Shown: positions 24,961 to 34,190, counted from the stretch's first letter. The stretch is 42,790 bases of DNA from Tepidamorphaceae bacterium (GCA_028279445.1 JANQNT010000020.1:1-42790); one strand, 5' to 3'. Made by a program: numbers and translations. Notes: a model not told the origin generated them from the sequence alone.

Positions 24961-25712
24961 TCGATGCCGGTGAACAGCCTGTTCCAGCGGATCGAGGTCG
25001 GCCACTTCCAGACCTGCCAGAAGCGTGCCCCGTCGCGCATCGACAGGAAGACGACCTCCGCGCGCCCGATCAGGTTCTCGAAGGGGATATAGCCGACCAT
25101 GTTGAGGAAGCGGCTGTCGGTGGAGTTGTCGCGATTGTCGCCCATGACGAAGTAATGGCCCTCGGGCACCGTGTACTCGGGCGTGTTGTCGCCATAGCCG
25201 TTGTCGACGAGATCGAGCACGACGTAGGAGCGTCCGCCGGGTAGCGTCTCGCGGAAGCGCGGTACCCGCACCTCGCCGCCGCGCCCGTCGCTTTCAACAT
25301 AGTCCTCGATACGCTGGCGCTTCACCGGCTCGCCGTTGATGTGGATGATGCCGGCGATTACCTGGATCTTGTCGCCCGGCAGTCCGATCACCCGCTTGAT
25401 GTAATCGGTGGCGTTGTCGCGCGGCAGCTTGAACACGGCCACATCGCCGCGTTCCGGCGGCCCCGACCAGATGCGTCCGGAGAAGATGTTGGGGCTGAAC
25501 GGCAGCGAGTGGCGCGAATAGCCGTAGCTGTACTTGGACACGAACAGATAGTCGCCGATCAACAGCGTCGACTTCATCGAGCCGGAGGGAATGGAAAACG
25601 GCTGGAACAGCAGCGTGCGGATCACCAGCGCGATGATCAACGCATGGAAGACCACGCGGATGGTCTCGCCGGTGCCGCCGCGCCCGCTGCTGCGCTCTCG
25701 CATCACGCTCAT
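24957..25712 (-). CDS. lepB: Signal peptidase I
   Basis: LepB removes signal peptides from exported proteins at the outer face of the inner membrane. The 251-residue protein has one N-terminal membrane segment at about residues 18-35 and the catalytic serine in QPFSIPSGSMKSTL (Ser45). The general-base lysine is in DYIKRVIGLPGD (Lys106), and FVMGDNRDNSTDSR lies further on. I use the ATG at 25712 (MSVMRERSSG), with GGAAAG just upstream. The frame from 25820 adds a basic leader that includes a likely promoter -10. It opens the lepB-rnc-era-recO run and is separated from acpS by 133 bases containing a promoter candidate. Confidence 0.96.
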   Translation of the reverse strand: MSVMRERSSGRGGTGETIRVVFHALIIALVIRTLLFQPFSIPSGSMKSTLLIGDYLFVSKYSYGYSRHSLPFSPNIFSGRIWSGPPERGDVAVFKLPRDNATDYIKRVIGLPGDKIQVIAGIIHINGEPVKRQRIEDYVESDGRGGEVRVPRFRETLPGGRSYVVLDLVDNGYGDNTPEYTVPEGHYFVMGDNRDNSTDSRFLNMVGYIPFENLIGRAEVVFLSMRDGARFWQVWKWPTSIRWNRLFTGIE

Positions 25713-25802
25713 CTGCTTTCCAGCTTCGCTCCGGTCATGGCCGGGTGGTTGACGGCGTTCTCCGCAGGGACCTGGCCGCGCGCCGCGATGGGTGTTCAGG
25801 CG

Positions 25803-25831
25803 GATATATCGGTTTGCCAAGAGTCGGGCAA
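25803..25831 (-). promoter_or_regulatory. Candidate lepB promoter
   Basis: On the minus strand, TTGCCC (25831-25826), a 17-base spacer and TATATC (25808-25803) lie about 90 bases before the lepB start. It would give lepB-rnc-era-recO its own promoter apart from readthrough from pdxJ-acpS. Confidence 0.45.
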
Positions 25832-25845
25832 TGTCGTGGCAAGCA

Positions 25846-26256
25846 TCAGTTTGCCAGAGCCTCGGGAACCGCGGAAATGATCACGATCGCCTGAGCTGTG
25901 GGAAAGTCGTCGGTGATGGTGATGTCGATCTGGGCGACGTGGCCGGGCGGCACCATCGATGCGAGGCGTTTGCCGGCGTTGCCGGTGAGTTGCATGGTCG
26001 GTTTGCCGGAGGACAGATTGACGACGCCCAGATCGCGCCAGTAGACACCGCCGGCGATGCCGGTGCCCAGTGCCTTGGCGCAGGCCTCCTTGGCCGCGAA
26101 ACGCTTGGCGTAGGAGGCGGCACGCATGCGCCGGCGGTCCGACTTCGCGCGCTCGGTCTCGGTGAACACCCGCTGCGTGAAGCGCTCGCCATGGCGTTCC
26201 AGCGTGCGCGCGATCCGGCGAATGTCGATGATGTCGTTGCCGATACCCAGGATCAT
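25846..26256 (-). CDS. acpS: Holo-[acyl-carrier-protein] synthase
   Basis: AcpS transfers 4'-phosphopantetheine from CoA to a serine of acyl carrier protein, activating fatty acid synthesis. The 136-residue protein has the N-terminal [16 protein letters not shown] with the Mg-binding aspartate and the second signature [15 protein letters not shown] with the conserved glutamate and lysine. [17 protein letters not shown] and a closing VIISA strand also fit. Length is typical. The ATG at 26256 is ten bases after the pdxJ stop, so both are in one transcript, the common pdxJ-acpS pairing. Confidence 0.96.
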   Translation of the reverse strand: MILGIGNDIIDIRRIARTLERHGERFTQRVFTETERAKSDRRRMRAASYAKRFAAKEACAKALGTGIAGGVYWRDLGVVNLSSGKPTMQLTGNAGKRLASMVPPGHVAQIDITITDDFPTAQAIVIISAVPEALAN

Positions 26257-26266
26257 GCGGGCGCGG

Positions 26267-27040
26267 TCACACGGTTTCAGCGGCTGCCGCCTTGGCGCGC
26301 GCCCGGTCCATCACGTTGCGCATCTTACGGATCGCCGCTTCCAGGCCGGTGAAAATCGCCTCGCCGATCAGGAAATGGCCGATGTTGAGCTCCGCCAGTT
26401 CGCTGATCGCGGCAATCGGTCCCACGGTATCGAAGGTCAGGCCGTGGCCGGCATGGACCTCAAGGCCGGTCGCCGCGCCATGGGCGGAAGCCGCGGCGAT
26501 ACGGGCCGCCTCACACGCGGCGGCTTGCGCGTCACCGGCCAGCGCCAGTTCGCAATAGTGTCCGGTGTGCAGCTCCACCACGGGGGCGCCAAGCGCCACC
26601 GCCGCATCGAGCTGCGCGGTGTCCGGCTCGATGAACAGCGACACCCGCGAGCCGGCCTGCGACAACTGCCGGACGAAAGGCTGCAGCCGCTCGAAATTGG
26701 CGGCCACGTCGAGACCGCCTTCGGTTGTGCGCTCCTCGCGCTTTTCCGGCACGATGCAGCAGGCGTGGGGCAGATGCGCCAGGGCGATATCGAGCATTTC
26801 CTGGGTCGCCGCCATCTCGAGGTTGAGCGGCTTGGAAATTTCCCGCGTCAGCCGGGCGATGTCGTCATCGGAGATATGGCGACGGTCCTCGCGCAGATGC
26901 GCGGTGATGCCGTCCGCACCGGCCTGCTCGGCCACATGGGCGGCACGCACCGGATCGGGAAAGCGGCCGCCGCGCGCGTTGCGGATGGTCGCGACGTGGT
27001 CGATGTTGATGCCAAGGCGTAGGTAGCGTGGCTTTGTCAT
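26267..27040 (-). CDS. pdxJ: Pyridoxine 5'-phosphate synthase
   Basis: PdxJ condenses 1-deoxyxylulose 5-phosphate with 3-amino-2-oxopropyl phosphate to make pyridoxine 5'-phosphate. The 257-residue TIM barrel has [63 protein letters not shown] and [10 protein letters not shown], covering the phosphate and metal sites. I use the ATG at 27040 ([10 protein letters not shown]), which overlaps the DUF2062 stop by four bases. A frame from 27100 adds an arginine-rich leader inside the upstream gene and was rejected. Confidence 0.97.
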   Translation of the reverse strand: MTKPRYLRLGINIDHVATIRNARGGRFPDPVRAAHVAEQAGADGITAHLREDRRHISDDDIARLTREISKPLNLEMAATQEMLDIALAHLPHACCIVPEKREERTTEGGLDVAANFERLQPFVRQLSQAGSRVSLFIEPDTAQLDAAVALGAPVVELHTGHYCELALAGDAQAAACEAARIAAASAHGAATGLEVHAGHGLTFDTVGPIAAISELAELNIGHFLIGEAIFTGLEAAIRKMRNVMDRARAKAAAAETV

Positions 27041-27690
27041 GTGGCGTGTCCTTGTGTCGGGCGCGCGACGTCGGCGCCCTGGGCGGCCTCGACGCCGCAC
27101 GTTGCCGGAACAGCTTCAGCTTCGGCGACGGCCTCAGCATGCGCGGCGGCGCGCTGGGCCAGCCGCACCTGACGGTTCGTCTGATAGCGCGCCACCAGCG
27201 CGCGCACCGGGAAGTAGCAGATGGTCCAGCCGATCGCGCCAAGCAGTGCACCGCCAACCGCCATCGGCTTCCACAGCGGCCATACGGCGGCAAACGAGAA
27301 CCCCGACCAGCTCATGTAGGGGGTCAGGTCCGGGTTGGCGCCAGCCGCCCCATTCAATCCGAGAATGTTGGCGCCGAACGCATAGGTGGTGCCCCAGATC
27401 AGCGGGAAGGTGAGCGGATTGCCGATGAATGTGCCGAAGGCCGAGGCGATGATGCTGCCGCGCGTCACCAGCGCCAGCAGGGCGGCGATCAGGAAGTGAA
27501 AGCCCATCATCGGCGTGAAGGAGGCGAAGACACCGGCGGCGAACCCGGCGGCGATGGCGTGCGGCGTGGCGCGCAGGCGCAGCACGCGCTTCTTGATATA
27601 GGCAGCCGAACGCGTCCAGGAGCGGCGCGGCCACACATAGACGCGCATCCTTTCGCTCAGCGGTTGCTTCTCGCGCCGGCTGAAAATCAT
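27037..27690 (-). CDS. DUF2062 domain membrane protein
   Basis: This is a 217-residue protein with a basic N-terminus and three or four hydrophobic segments (about 45-75, 80-112 and 140-165). The motif ATPHAIAAGFAAGVFASFTP with FIGNPLTFPLIWGTTYAFG is the DUF2062 signature. The C-terminal 40 residues are an alanine- and glutamate-rich tail. The function is unknown, although the gene is conserved between rel and pdxJ in rhizobial relatives. It overlaps the pdxJ start by four bases. The ribosome binding site before the ATG at 27690 is weak. Confidence 0.9.
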   Translation of the reverse strand: MIFSRREKQPLSERMRVYVWPRRSWTRSAAYIKKRVLRLRATPHAIAAGFAAGVFASFTPMMGFHFLIAALLALVTRGSIIASAFGTFIGNPLTFPLIWGTTYAFGANILGLNGAAGANPDLTPYMSWSGFSFAAVWPLWKPMAVGGALLGAIGWTICYFPVRALVARYQTNRQVRLAQRAAAHAEAVAEAEAVPATCGVEAAQGADVARPTQGHAT

Positions 27691-27793
27691 GGCCTAACTG
27701 TCATTCCCCTGCCGACGGCGGCGATCCCCGCGACCAGCGCGAAGCGTCGCAAAAGGCTACGCGGACATTGAGGCATACTACGCGAGTTCTTGT

Positions 27794-30094
27794 CTAACCG
27801 TTCACCCGCCAGACCGCATTGACCACGCCGGCGTTCTTCACTAGCGCCATTGTGCGACTGAGATGTTTCAAATCCCATACTTCCAGCGCGATCTCCATCT
27901 CCGTGAAGTCGGGCGCCCGGGTGGTCATGGCCACTGTATCGATATTGGCGTCCTGTTCGCCGATGATCTGGGCAATTTCGGCCAGCGAGCCGGGCTCATT
28001 GAGCACCCGCACGCCGATCACCGCGGGAAACCGCTCCGGATCGTCCGGATCGATCTCCCAGCGTACGTCGAGCCAGCGGTCCGGCTGGTCGTCGAAGGTC
28101 TTCAGCGACGGCGATTGGATCGGATAGATCGTGATGCCCTCGCCCGGCGTCATGATACCGACGATCCGGTCGCCGGGCACCGCGCCTCCCTTCGGCGCGA
28201 ACTGCACCGGCAGGTCGCCATGCAGTCCGCGGATGGGAATTGCGCCGCCGTCCTCGCTTTCGCGCCGCTTGCTGCGCGCCGAACGTCCCGGCCAGCGGAA
28301 TTTCAGCCCCATGGCGCGGCGCAGGCCGAACCAGCCCTCATCGCTGCGATCCTCCTCCTCGCGCGCCTCGCCGCGCACCACATCGCGCGCAACGCTCTCG
28401 TCGCGGTGATCGGGATAGATCGCCCTGATGACGTGATCGGACGGGATTTCGCCGCGCCCGACGGCCGCCAGAGCATCATCCACGTTCGACTGGCCAAGCC
28501 GGGCGATCACCGCCGCGAGACGCTCGTCGGAATAGGTGCGCTCGGCACGGGTAAAGGCACGCTCCAGCATCTTGCGGCCAAGCCCGGCATATTGCGTGCG
28601 GATCTGGCTGCGCGCGGCGCGGCGGATCGACTGGCGCGCCTTGCCCGTGATGACGATCGATTCCCAGGCCGCTGGAGGTGTCTGGTCCTTGGCGGTGAGG
28701 ATTTCCACCTCATCACCGTTGGTGAGCTGGCTGATCAGCGGTTCCAGCCGGCCGTTGATCTTGCAGCCGATGGCGTTGTTGCCGACGTCGGTGTGCACCG
28801 CATAGGCGAAGTCGATCGCCGTCGCTCCGCGCGGCAGCGCCACCACGCGGCCCTTCGGGGTGAAGCAGAACACCTGGTCCTGGAACAGTTGCAGCTTGGT
28901 GTGCTCGAGGAATTCCTCGGGCGTATCGCCCTCCGCCAGCATGTCGACAAGCTGGCGCAGCCACTTGTAGGCGTTGCTCTCCACCGCGGACTTGCGCTGC
29001 GTGGTGCCGGCGCCATTGGCATCCTTGCCGGTATCCTTGCCGTTCGGCCTGGGTGGCGCACCATCCTCCTTGTAGAGCACATGCGCGGCGATGCCGTATT
29101 CGGCGACATCGTGCATCTGGCGGGTGCGGACCTGCAGTTCGACGCGCTGGTGACCGGGGCCCAGCACCGTGGTGTGGATCGAGCGGTAATCGTTCTGCTT
29201 GGGGGTCGAGATGTAGTCCTTGAACTTGCCCGGCACCATCGGCCAACTGGTATGGACAATGCCGAGCGTGCGGTAGCAATCGGCCACATCGTCCACGATC
29301 ACGCGGAAACCGTAGATGTCGGAGAGCTGTTCGAAGGAAATCGCCCGCAGTTCCATCTTCCGCCAGACCGAATAGGGCCGCTTGGAACGTCCCTTGATAT
29401 CGGCGGATATGCCGGCCTTCTTGAGCTTTTCGTGCAGCGCCGCCTCGATCTCGGCAACCTCGGGAGCGGCCGCATCCCAGCGGTCCTTCAGCCGCTCGGA
29501 GATCATCTTGTAGGCACCCGGCTGCAGCGTCGCGAACGCCAGGTCCTCCAGTTCCTCGCGCATCCACTGGATACCCATGCGGCCGGCCAGGGGGCCGTAG
29601 ATGTCCAGCGTCTCCTCGGCGATGCGCTTGCGCTTGTCGGCCGGCACGAATTCCAGCGTACGCATGTTGTGCAGCCGGTCGGCGAGCTTGACCAGCAACA
29701 CGCGCACATCCTCGGAGACCGCCAGCAGCAGCTTGCGCAGGTTCTCCGCCTGGGCGGCGCGCTTCGACACCAGATCGAGCTTCTTGATCTTGGTCAACCC
29801 CTCGACCAGCGCGCCGATCTCGTGGCCGAACTTGGCGTCGATCTCGTCGCGGGTGGTCGGGGTATCCTCGATGGTGTCGTGCAGCAGGGCAGCGACGATG
29901 GTCGCGTCGTCCAGGCGCAGATCGGTGAGGATCGCAGCCACTTCGAGCGGATGGGAAAAGTAGGGATCGCCGGACGCGCGGGTCTGCGACCCGTGCTGCG
30001 TCATCGCGTAGACGTAGGCCTTGTTGAGGAGATTCTCGTCGGCGTGCGGGTTATAGCGCTGAACGCGTTCGACGAGTTCGTATTGGCGCATCAT
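27794..30094 (-). CDS. rel: Bifunctional (p)ppGpp synthetase/hydrolase
   Basis: This enzyme makes and degrades the stringent-response alarmone (p)ppGpp. The 766-residue protein has an intact HD hydrolase domain: HPLEVA at 48, LLHDTIEDT around 72 and KLADRLHNMRTL around 136-147. The synthetase domain spans about 233-340 (YGFRVIV, ISTPKQNDYRSIHT, QVRTRQMHDVAEYGIAAH). A TGS domain lies near 405-465 (ATAIDFAYAVHTDVG) and an ACT domain at about 690-766 (LNEPGSLAEIAQIIGEQDAN). The conserved hydrolase residues suggest it both makes and breaks (p)ppGpp. A Gly/Asn/Lys-rich loop (about 343-375) follows the synthetase domain. It starts at ATG 30094 (or the next codon, also ATG) without a ribosome binding site, just behind a hairpin. 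Confidence 0.96.
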   Translation of the reverse strand: MMRQYELVERVQRYNPHADENLLNKAYVYAMTQHGSQTRASGDPYFSHPLEVAAILTDLRLDDATIVAALLHDTIEDTPTTRDEIDAKFGHEIGALVEGLTKIKKLDLVSKRAAQAENLRKLLLAVSEDVRVLLVKLADRLHNMRTLEFVPADKRKRIAEETLDIYGPLAGRMGIQWMREELEDLAFATLQPGAYKMISERLKDRWDAAAPEVAEIEAALHEKLKKAGISADIKGRSKRPYSVWRKMELRAISFEQLSDIYGFRVIVDDVADCYRTLGIVHTSWPMVPGKFKDYISTPKQNDYRSIHTTVLGPGHQRVELQVRTRQMHDVAEYGIAAHVLYKEDGAPPRPNGKDTGKDANGAGTTQRKSAVESNAYKWLRQLVDMLAEGDTPEEFLEHTKLQLFQDQVFCFTPKGRVVALPRGATAIDFAYAVHTDVGNNAIGCKINGRLEPLISQLTNGDEVEILTAKDQTPPAAWESIVITGKARQSIRRAARSQIRTQYAGLGRKMLERAFTRAERTYSDERLAAVIARLGQSNVDDALAAVGRGEIPSDHVIRAIYPDHRDESVARDVVRGEAREEEDRSDEGWFGLRRAMGLKFRWPGRSARSKRRESEDGGAIPIRGLHGDLPVQFAPKGGAVPGDRIVGIMTPGEGITIYPIQSPSLKTFDDQPDRWLDVRWEIDPDDPERFPAVIGVRVLNEPGSLAEIAQIIGEQDANIDTVAMTTRAPDFTEMEIALEVWDLKHLSRTMALVKNAGVVNAVWRVNG

Positions 30095-30095
30095 C

Positions 30096-30109
30096 CGCGG
30101 AACACCGCG
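30096..30109 (-). other. Hairpin abutting the rel start codon
   Basis: CGCGG (30096-30100) and CCGCG (30105-30109) form a 5-bp stem with a four-base loop, one base away from the rel ATG. No Shine-Dalgarno sequence lies in the usual window. It mirrors the arrangement in front of bpt. Confidence 0.45.
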
Positions 30110-30186
30110 CGCCCGGCTGCCGCCTCAGGCGCGCCTCCAATGCCGACGCGGACGCCCTTCCCCGCCGTCGAAGCGTCCGCTCAGGA

Positions 30187-30561
30187 TCAATCGTCGCGGT
30201 CCGGGGGCGTCAGCCCTTCCAGACCCCGCAGCAGTTCTTCTTCGGACATCTCGATGGAATCGAGGTCCGCACCATCCTCGGTCACACTGGAGGCGGCGAT
30301 GCGCGGCACCAGATCCGGCTCCGGCTCGTCCACCTCGACGTGCTTCTGCAGCGAATGGATCAGTTCTTCGGTCAGGTCTTCCGGCGACAGCGTCTGCTCG
30401 GCGATCTCGCGCAGCGCAACGACCGGATTCTTGTCGTTGTCGCGCTCGATCGTGATCGGCTGACCGCTGGAGATCATCCGGGCCCGGTGGCCGGCAAGCA
30501 AAACCAGGTCGAAGCGGTTGTCGACCTTGTCGATGCAATCTTCCACGGTGACGCGCGCCAT
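30187..30561 (-). CDS. rpoZ: RNA polymerase omega subunit
   Basis: Omega helps fold and hold the beta' subunit of RNA polymerase. The 124-residue protein begins [20 protein letters not shown] and continues with [29 protein letters not shown], the conserved core. The C-terminal half is an acidic tail, as in other alphaproteobacterial omega subunits. I use the ATG at 30561, with AGGAGA about nine bases upstream; a longer frame from 30666 covers the promoter region and was rejected. The gene precedes rel by 92 bases on the same strand, the common rpoZ-rel pairing, and has a candidate promoter at 30600-30628. Confidence 0.97.
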   Translation of the reverse strand: MARVTVEDCIDKVDNRFDLVLLAGHRARMISSGQPITIERDNDKNPVVALREIAEQTLSPEDLTEELIHSLQKHVEVDEPEPDLVPRIAASSVTEDGADLDSIEMSEEELLRGLEGLTPPDRDD

Positions 30562-30926
30562 CGTGCCAGTCTCCTGCGTTATCGGAAAACCAAAGCCTGC
30601 GTATAGGCATCTTCGCTGCGCGTTGCAACCCCGCCAAGGCAACCGGAGAGCCATGCGGCAACTCAAACCCGCCTGACCGGTACTTGCATGCGATGTCGCG
30701 CTAAGTCTGTATCGACAGTCAGGTCTGCCTTACGGCGGTCACGATCGCATGGTCTGATGAATCATTCGCTCAATTGATGCGGTAACCTTGTCATTCATTT
30801 TCGATGCGAATGGTTCTACTTTCATCCTAAGACACGCTACATAATACGATATTGATTCCGGCCGCGCCGAGATGGTGAGCCAACGCCGGGCCCGACTACA
30901 AAAGGATCGCCAGGGGCATACAGCCG
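30562..30926. other. Divergent intergenic region between rpoZ and the NYN gene
   Basis: I can support no gene in these 365 bp. The rpoZ side carries a promoter candidate and a ribosome binding site (AGGAGA). The NYN side is AT-richer than its surroundings (about 30750-30860), with CATAAT at 30840-30845 as a possible -10 but no convincing -35. A small RNA cannot be excluded; I see no clear terminator hairpin that would mark one. Confidence 0.6.
30600..30628 (-). promoter_or_regulatory. Candidate rpoZ-rel promoter
   Basis: On the minus strand, TTGCAA (30628-30623), a 17-base spacer and TATACG (30605-30600) give a likely start near 30593, about 30 bases before the rpoZ ATG. Confidence 0.5.
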
Positions 30927-31559
30927 ATGAATTTCAACAATACCGAACGCGTCGCCGTCTTCATTGACGGCGCCAATCTCTATTCGACCGCGCGCGGCCT
31001 CGGTTTCGATATCGATTTCCGCAAGCTTCTGGACATGTTCCAGACGAACTGCACACTGGTGCGCGCCTACTATTACACCGCGCTGGCCGAGGATCAGGAA
31101 TATTCCTCGGTGCGTCCGCTGATCGATTGGCTCGACTACAACGGCTATACGGTGATCACCAAGCCGATGAAGGAATTCACCGATGCCGCCGGTCGGCGCA
31201 AGGTCAAGGGCAACATGGATATCGAGCTGGCGGTCGATGCCATGGAGATATCCGAACACGTCGATCATGTGGTGCTGTTTTCCGGCGACGGCGATTTCCG
31301 TTCGCTCGTGGAGGCCGTCCAGCGGCGCGGCAAGCGCTTCACGGTTGCCTCGACGCTGAAGACCCAGCCGCCAATGATCGCCGATGAACTGCGCCGCCAG
31401 GCCGATCACTTCATCGAACTGGCCGTGCTGAGCGATACCATCGGCCGTCCGCAGTCGGAGCGTCCCCCGCGGCGCGACCGCCGCGAGGCCGATGACGAGG
31501 ACTTCGGCGACGATGACGACCGCGAGTTCGCCAATGGCGAGACCTTCGCCGATCGATGA
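30927..31559 (+). CDS. NYN (PIN-like) domain protein, LabA/DUF88 type
   Basis: NYN domains are PIN-like nuclease folds that mostly act on RNA. The 210-residue protein has VAVFIDGANLYSTARGLGFD with Asp14, a GNMDIELAVDAMEI motif with Asp98 and Asp104, and VVLFSGDGDFRSLVEAVQ with Asp121 and Asp123. This acidic set could bind a metal ion, so nuclease activity is plausible but not shown. The last 35 residues are a charged, disordered tail rich in Arg then Asp/Glu. The start is the ATG at 30927 with AGGGG about 11 bases before. It overlaps the uracil-DNA glycosylase gene by four bases. Confidence 0.9.
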   Translation: MNFNNTERVAVFIDGANLYSTARGLGFDIDFRKLLDMFQTNCTLVRAYYYTALAEDQEYSSVRPLIDWLDYNGYTVITKPMKEFTDAAGRRKVKGNMDIELAVDAMEISEHVDHVVLFSGDGDFRSLVEAVQRRGKRFTVASTLKTQPPMIADELRRQADHFIELAVLSDTIGRPQSERPPRRDRREADDEDFGDDDDREFANGETFADR

Positions 31560-32203
31560 GTGGGCGGGCACCGGCGGCCGATGAACCGCCTCACGACTGT
31601 ATGCTGTGCCCGCGGCTGGCCGACTTCCGATCCGACAATCGCCGCGCTTTCCCGGACTTCTTCAATGCGCCGGTGCCCTCGTTCGGGCCAGGCGACGCGC
31701 GCCTCCTGATCGTCGGGCTGGCGCCGGGGCTGAAGGGCGCGAACTGCACCGGCCGTCCGTTCACCGGCGACTACGCCGGCGATCTGCTCTACGAAACCCT
31801 GTGCCGGCAAGGGTTTGCGCAAGGCACCTACGCCAAGACCGCCGATGACGGCCTGCGGCTGATTGACTGCCGCATCACCAACGCGGTGCGCTGCGTGCCG
31901 CCGCAGAACAAGCCAACACCGGCCGAAGCGGCGAACTGCCGGGGCTATCTGGCCGCCACCATCGCCGAGATGGACCGCCTGCAAGCCATTCTCGCGCTCG
32001 GACGCATCGCCCATGAGGCCGTGTTGCGCGTGTTCGGCGTACCGCTGAAGAAAGCTCCCTTCGCCCATGCGGCCCGGCACGATCTCGGCCAGACCCGGCT
32101 CTACGACAGCTATCACTGCTCGCGTTACAACACGAACACCCGAAGACTGACGCCGGAGATGTTCGACGAGGTGTTCTTGATGATCCGCGCCGACCTGGAC
32201 TGA
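31556..32203 (+). CDS. Uracil-DNA glycosylase, family 5 (UDGb-like), iron-sulfur type
   Basis: This enzyme removes uracil or other deaminated bases from DNA. The 215-residue protein has four cysteines placed as in 4Fe-4S glycosylases (Cys15, Cys18, Cys113, Cys128). The motif GLAPGLKGANCTGRPFTGDY places it in family 5 rather than family 4. YHCSRYNTNTRRLT near the C-terminus is the DNA-contact motif. A cysteine sits where I recall arginine (GANRTGR) in relatives, and an arginine where glycine is common in the second motif. Translation is coupled to the NYN gene (ATGA overlap at 31556-31559). Its stop abuts that of the convergent peroxiredoxin gene. Confidence 0.92.
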   Translation: MSGRAPAADEPPHDCMLCPRLADFRSDNRRAFPDFFNAPVPSFGPGDARLLIVGLAPGLKGANCTGRPFTGDYAGDLLYETLCRQGFAQGTYAKTADDGLRLIDCRITNAVRCVPPQNKPTPAEAANCRGYLAATIAEMDRLQAILALGRIAHEAVLRVFGVPLKKAPFAHAARHDLGQTRLYDSYHCSRYNTNTRRLTPEMFDEVFLMIRADLD

Positions 32204-32776
32204 TCAGCCGCCATCCTTGAGCCAGGCGATGACGTCGGCGGCGTTCCTGTCCGGCGGAAACACCGGGTAGAACACCTTCGTGATGCGATTGTCGTCGAGC
32301 ACCAGCGCCATGCGCTTGTAGAGACGCAAGCCATGGGTTTCGAAAACCGGCAGCCCCAGAACGTTGCCGAGCGCGAAATCCTTGTCCGACAGCAGTTCGA
32401 ACGGCAGGTGCAGCCGGTCGCGCGCCTCGCGCTGATCATTGCTGTTCTGCGCCGACAGACCGAAGACACGCGCCACGCCGAGGCCGCGCAACTCATCATG
32501 ATGGTCTCGGAAGGCGCACGATTGCGGCGTGCAGCCGCGCGCGCCGGGGATGGCGTCCCAGCCATCGGGCATCTCGGTGCCGGGCTTGCCGGTCATGGGA
32601 TAGACGTAGATCACCGTGCGGCCGGTCAATGCGCCAAGATCAATCACATCGCCCGAGGTCGCCGTCAGCGTCACCGGGGGAATGGTGGCCCCGGTCAGGT
32701 GATCCGCCGCGCCGTCATCGTGGGGTACAGGCAAGTCGTCCGGCAGATCCAGATAGGCGCTTGTGTCCTTGTCCAT
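32204..32776 (-). CDS. Peroxiredoxin (AhpC/TSA-redoxin family)
   Basis: This thiol peroxidase reduces peroxides in the cytoplasm. The 190-residue protein has the thioredoxin-like core VIYVYPMTGKPG, the cysteine pair GCTPQSCAFRDHHDEL (Cys82 and Cys87, a C-x4-C spacing as in Bcp/PrxQ), and VFGLSAQNSNDQ, FELLSDKDFALG. The insertion TEMPDGWDAIPGA before the first cysteine sets it apart from classical Bcp. No signal peptide is seen. The start is the ATG at 32776 with AGGAGAGG ahead. It lies 32 bases after smpB and ends directly against the glycosylase stop codon. Confidence 0.9.
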   Translation of the reverse strand: MDKDTSAYLDLPDDLPVPHDDGAADHLTGATIPPVTLTATSGDVIDLGALTGRTVIYVYPMTGKPGTEMPDGWDAIPGARGCTPQSCAFRDHHDELRGLGVARVFGLSAQNSNDQREARDRLHLPFELLSDKDFALGNVLGLPVFETHGLRLYKRMALVLDDNRITKVFYPVFPPDRNAADVIAWLKDGG

Positions 32777-32808
32777 GCAGACCTCTCCTTTAAACCGGTA
32801 AACCGGGC

Positions 32809-33285
32809 TCAACCCCGCTCGCGCATGATGCGCGCTTTGTCGCGCTCCCAACTGCGGCGCTTTTCGGTCTCGCGCTTGTCGTGGGTCTTCTTGCCGCGTG
32901 CCAGCGCCAGTTCGAGCTTGGCACGGCCGCGGTCGTTGAAGTAGAGCCTGAGCGGCACAAGCGTCATGCCCTCGCGCTGCACGGCGCCGATCAGCCGGTT
33001 GATCTGCCGGCGATGCAGCAGCAATCGCCTGGGCCGGCGCGTTTCATGGTTGAAACGGTTCGCCGCCTCGTATTCGGGGATGTAGGCGTTGAACAGGAAC
33101 AGCTCGCTGCCGGAGGGGCCGGCGTAGGACTCGCTGATTGTCGCCCTGCCCTCGCGCAGCGACTTGACCTCGGTCCCCATCAGCGACAGGCCGGCCTCGA
33201 ATTTATCCAGGATCTCATAATCGAAGCGCGCGCGGCGGTTTTCGGCGATATTGCGCCGCGCGGCTTGGCGGGTGCTCTGTGCCAT
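32809..33285 (-). CDS. smpB: SsrA-binding protein SmpB
   Basis: SmpB binds tmRNA and brings it to stalled ribosomes for trans-translation. The 158-residue protein has [40 protein letters not shown], a [20 protein letters not shown] strand set, and the basic C-terminal tail ([19 protein letters not shown]) that enters the decoding site. Length is typical. It lies 26 bases after dapA and before the peroxiredoxin gene on the same strand. The tmRNA gene itself is not in the window. Confidence 0.97.
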   Translation of the reverse strand: MAQSTRQAARRNIAENRRARFDYEILDKFEAGLSLMGTEVKSLREGRATISESYAGPSGSELFLFNAYIPEYEAANRFNHETRRPRRLLLHRRQINRLIGAVQREGMTLVPLRLYFNDRGRAKLELALARGKKTHDKRETEKRRSWERDKARIMRERG

Positions 33286-33311
33286 GACGTGCTCATACGG
33301 CCATCAGGGGC

Positions 33312-34190
33312 TCAGTTCAGGAGCCCGGCGTGGACCATCGCCGCGCGGACCTCTTCGCGCGCGCTATCCGAGCAAGGCGCGATTGGCAGGCGGGCCTCCG
33401 GCCGCGCCTTGCCGAGCAGCGAGGCGGCGTACTTCACCGGGGCCGGACTGGTTTCCAGGAACAGCGCGCGATGCAACGGCATCAACCGGTCCTGGATCTC
33501 CAGCGCCTGCCCGAAGTCACCGGCCAGTGTCGCTTCCTGCATCTGCGCGCACAGCGCCGGCGCGACATTCGAGGTGACGGAGATGCACCCCACGCCACCA
33601 TTGGCGTTGAAGGCGAGCGCGGTGGGGTCTTCACCGGAAATCTGGATGAACTCGCTGCCGCTGGCCATACGCTGCAGCGAAACACGCGACAGGTTCGCGG
33701 TGGCATCCTTGACGCCGACGATGTTGGCGCAGTCCCTGTGCAGGCGCGCCAGCGTCTCCACCGAGATGTCGGTCACCGTGCGCGAGGGCACGTTGTAGAC
33801 GAATACCGGCAGGTCGATCGCCTCGGCAAGCGTCTTGTAGTGCAGGTAGAGACCTTCCTGCGTCGGCCGGTTGTAGTAGGGACACACCGAGAGAACCGCG
33901 TCGGCGCCGACGGTCTGCGCGTGTTGCGCCAGATCGACGGATTCGGCCGTGTTGTTGGACCCCGCCCCGGCGATCACCGGCACGCGGCCCGCGGCGGTGC
34001 TGACGCAGATTTCCACCACGCGCTTGTGCTCGTCATGGCTCAGCGTCGGCGATTCGCCGGTCGTACCGACCGGCACCAGCCCATGGGTGCCTTGCTCGAT
34101 CTGCCAATCGACGAACGCGGCATAGGCCTCCTCATCGACGGCGCCGTTGCTGAACGGCGTGATGAGGGCGGTGATCGAGCCCCTGAACAT
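33312..34190 (-). CDS. dapA: 4-hydroxy-tetrahydrodipicolinate synthase
   Basis: DapA condenses pyruvate with aspartate semialdehyde, the first step committed to diaminopimelate and lysine, feeding cell-wall synthesis. The 292-residue TIM barrel has [12 protein letters not shown] (Thr43/Thr44), [19 protein letters not shown] (Tyr132) and the Schiff-base lysine in VGVKDAT (Lys161). A longer frame from 34286 covers the promoter; I use the ATG at 34190 ([13 protein letters not shown]). A promoter candidate lies at 34258-34286. It heads the dapA-smpB-peroxiredoxin run and is divergent from the lytic transglycosylase. Confidence 0.96.
   Translation of the reverse strand: MFRGSITALITPFSNGAVDEEAYAAFVDWQIEQGTHGLVPVGTTGESPTLSHDEHKRVVEICVSTAAGRVPVIAGAGSNNTAESVDLAQHAQTVGADAVLSVCPYYNRPTQEGLYLHYKTLAEAIDLPVFVYNVPSRTVTDISVETLARLHRDCANIVGVKDATANLSRVSLQRMASGSEFIQISGEDPTALAFNANGGVGCISVTSNVAPALCAQMQEATLAGDFGQALEIQDRLMPLHRALFLETSPAPVKYAASLLGKARPEARLPIAPCSDSAREEVRAAMVHAGLLN

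Noticed and set aside
27863-30463. 866-residue plus-strand open frame
   Set aside because: It is antisense to rel and rpoZ; both real genes have full catalytic or family motifs.
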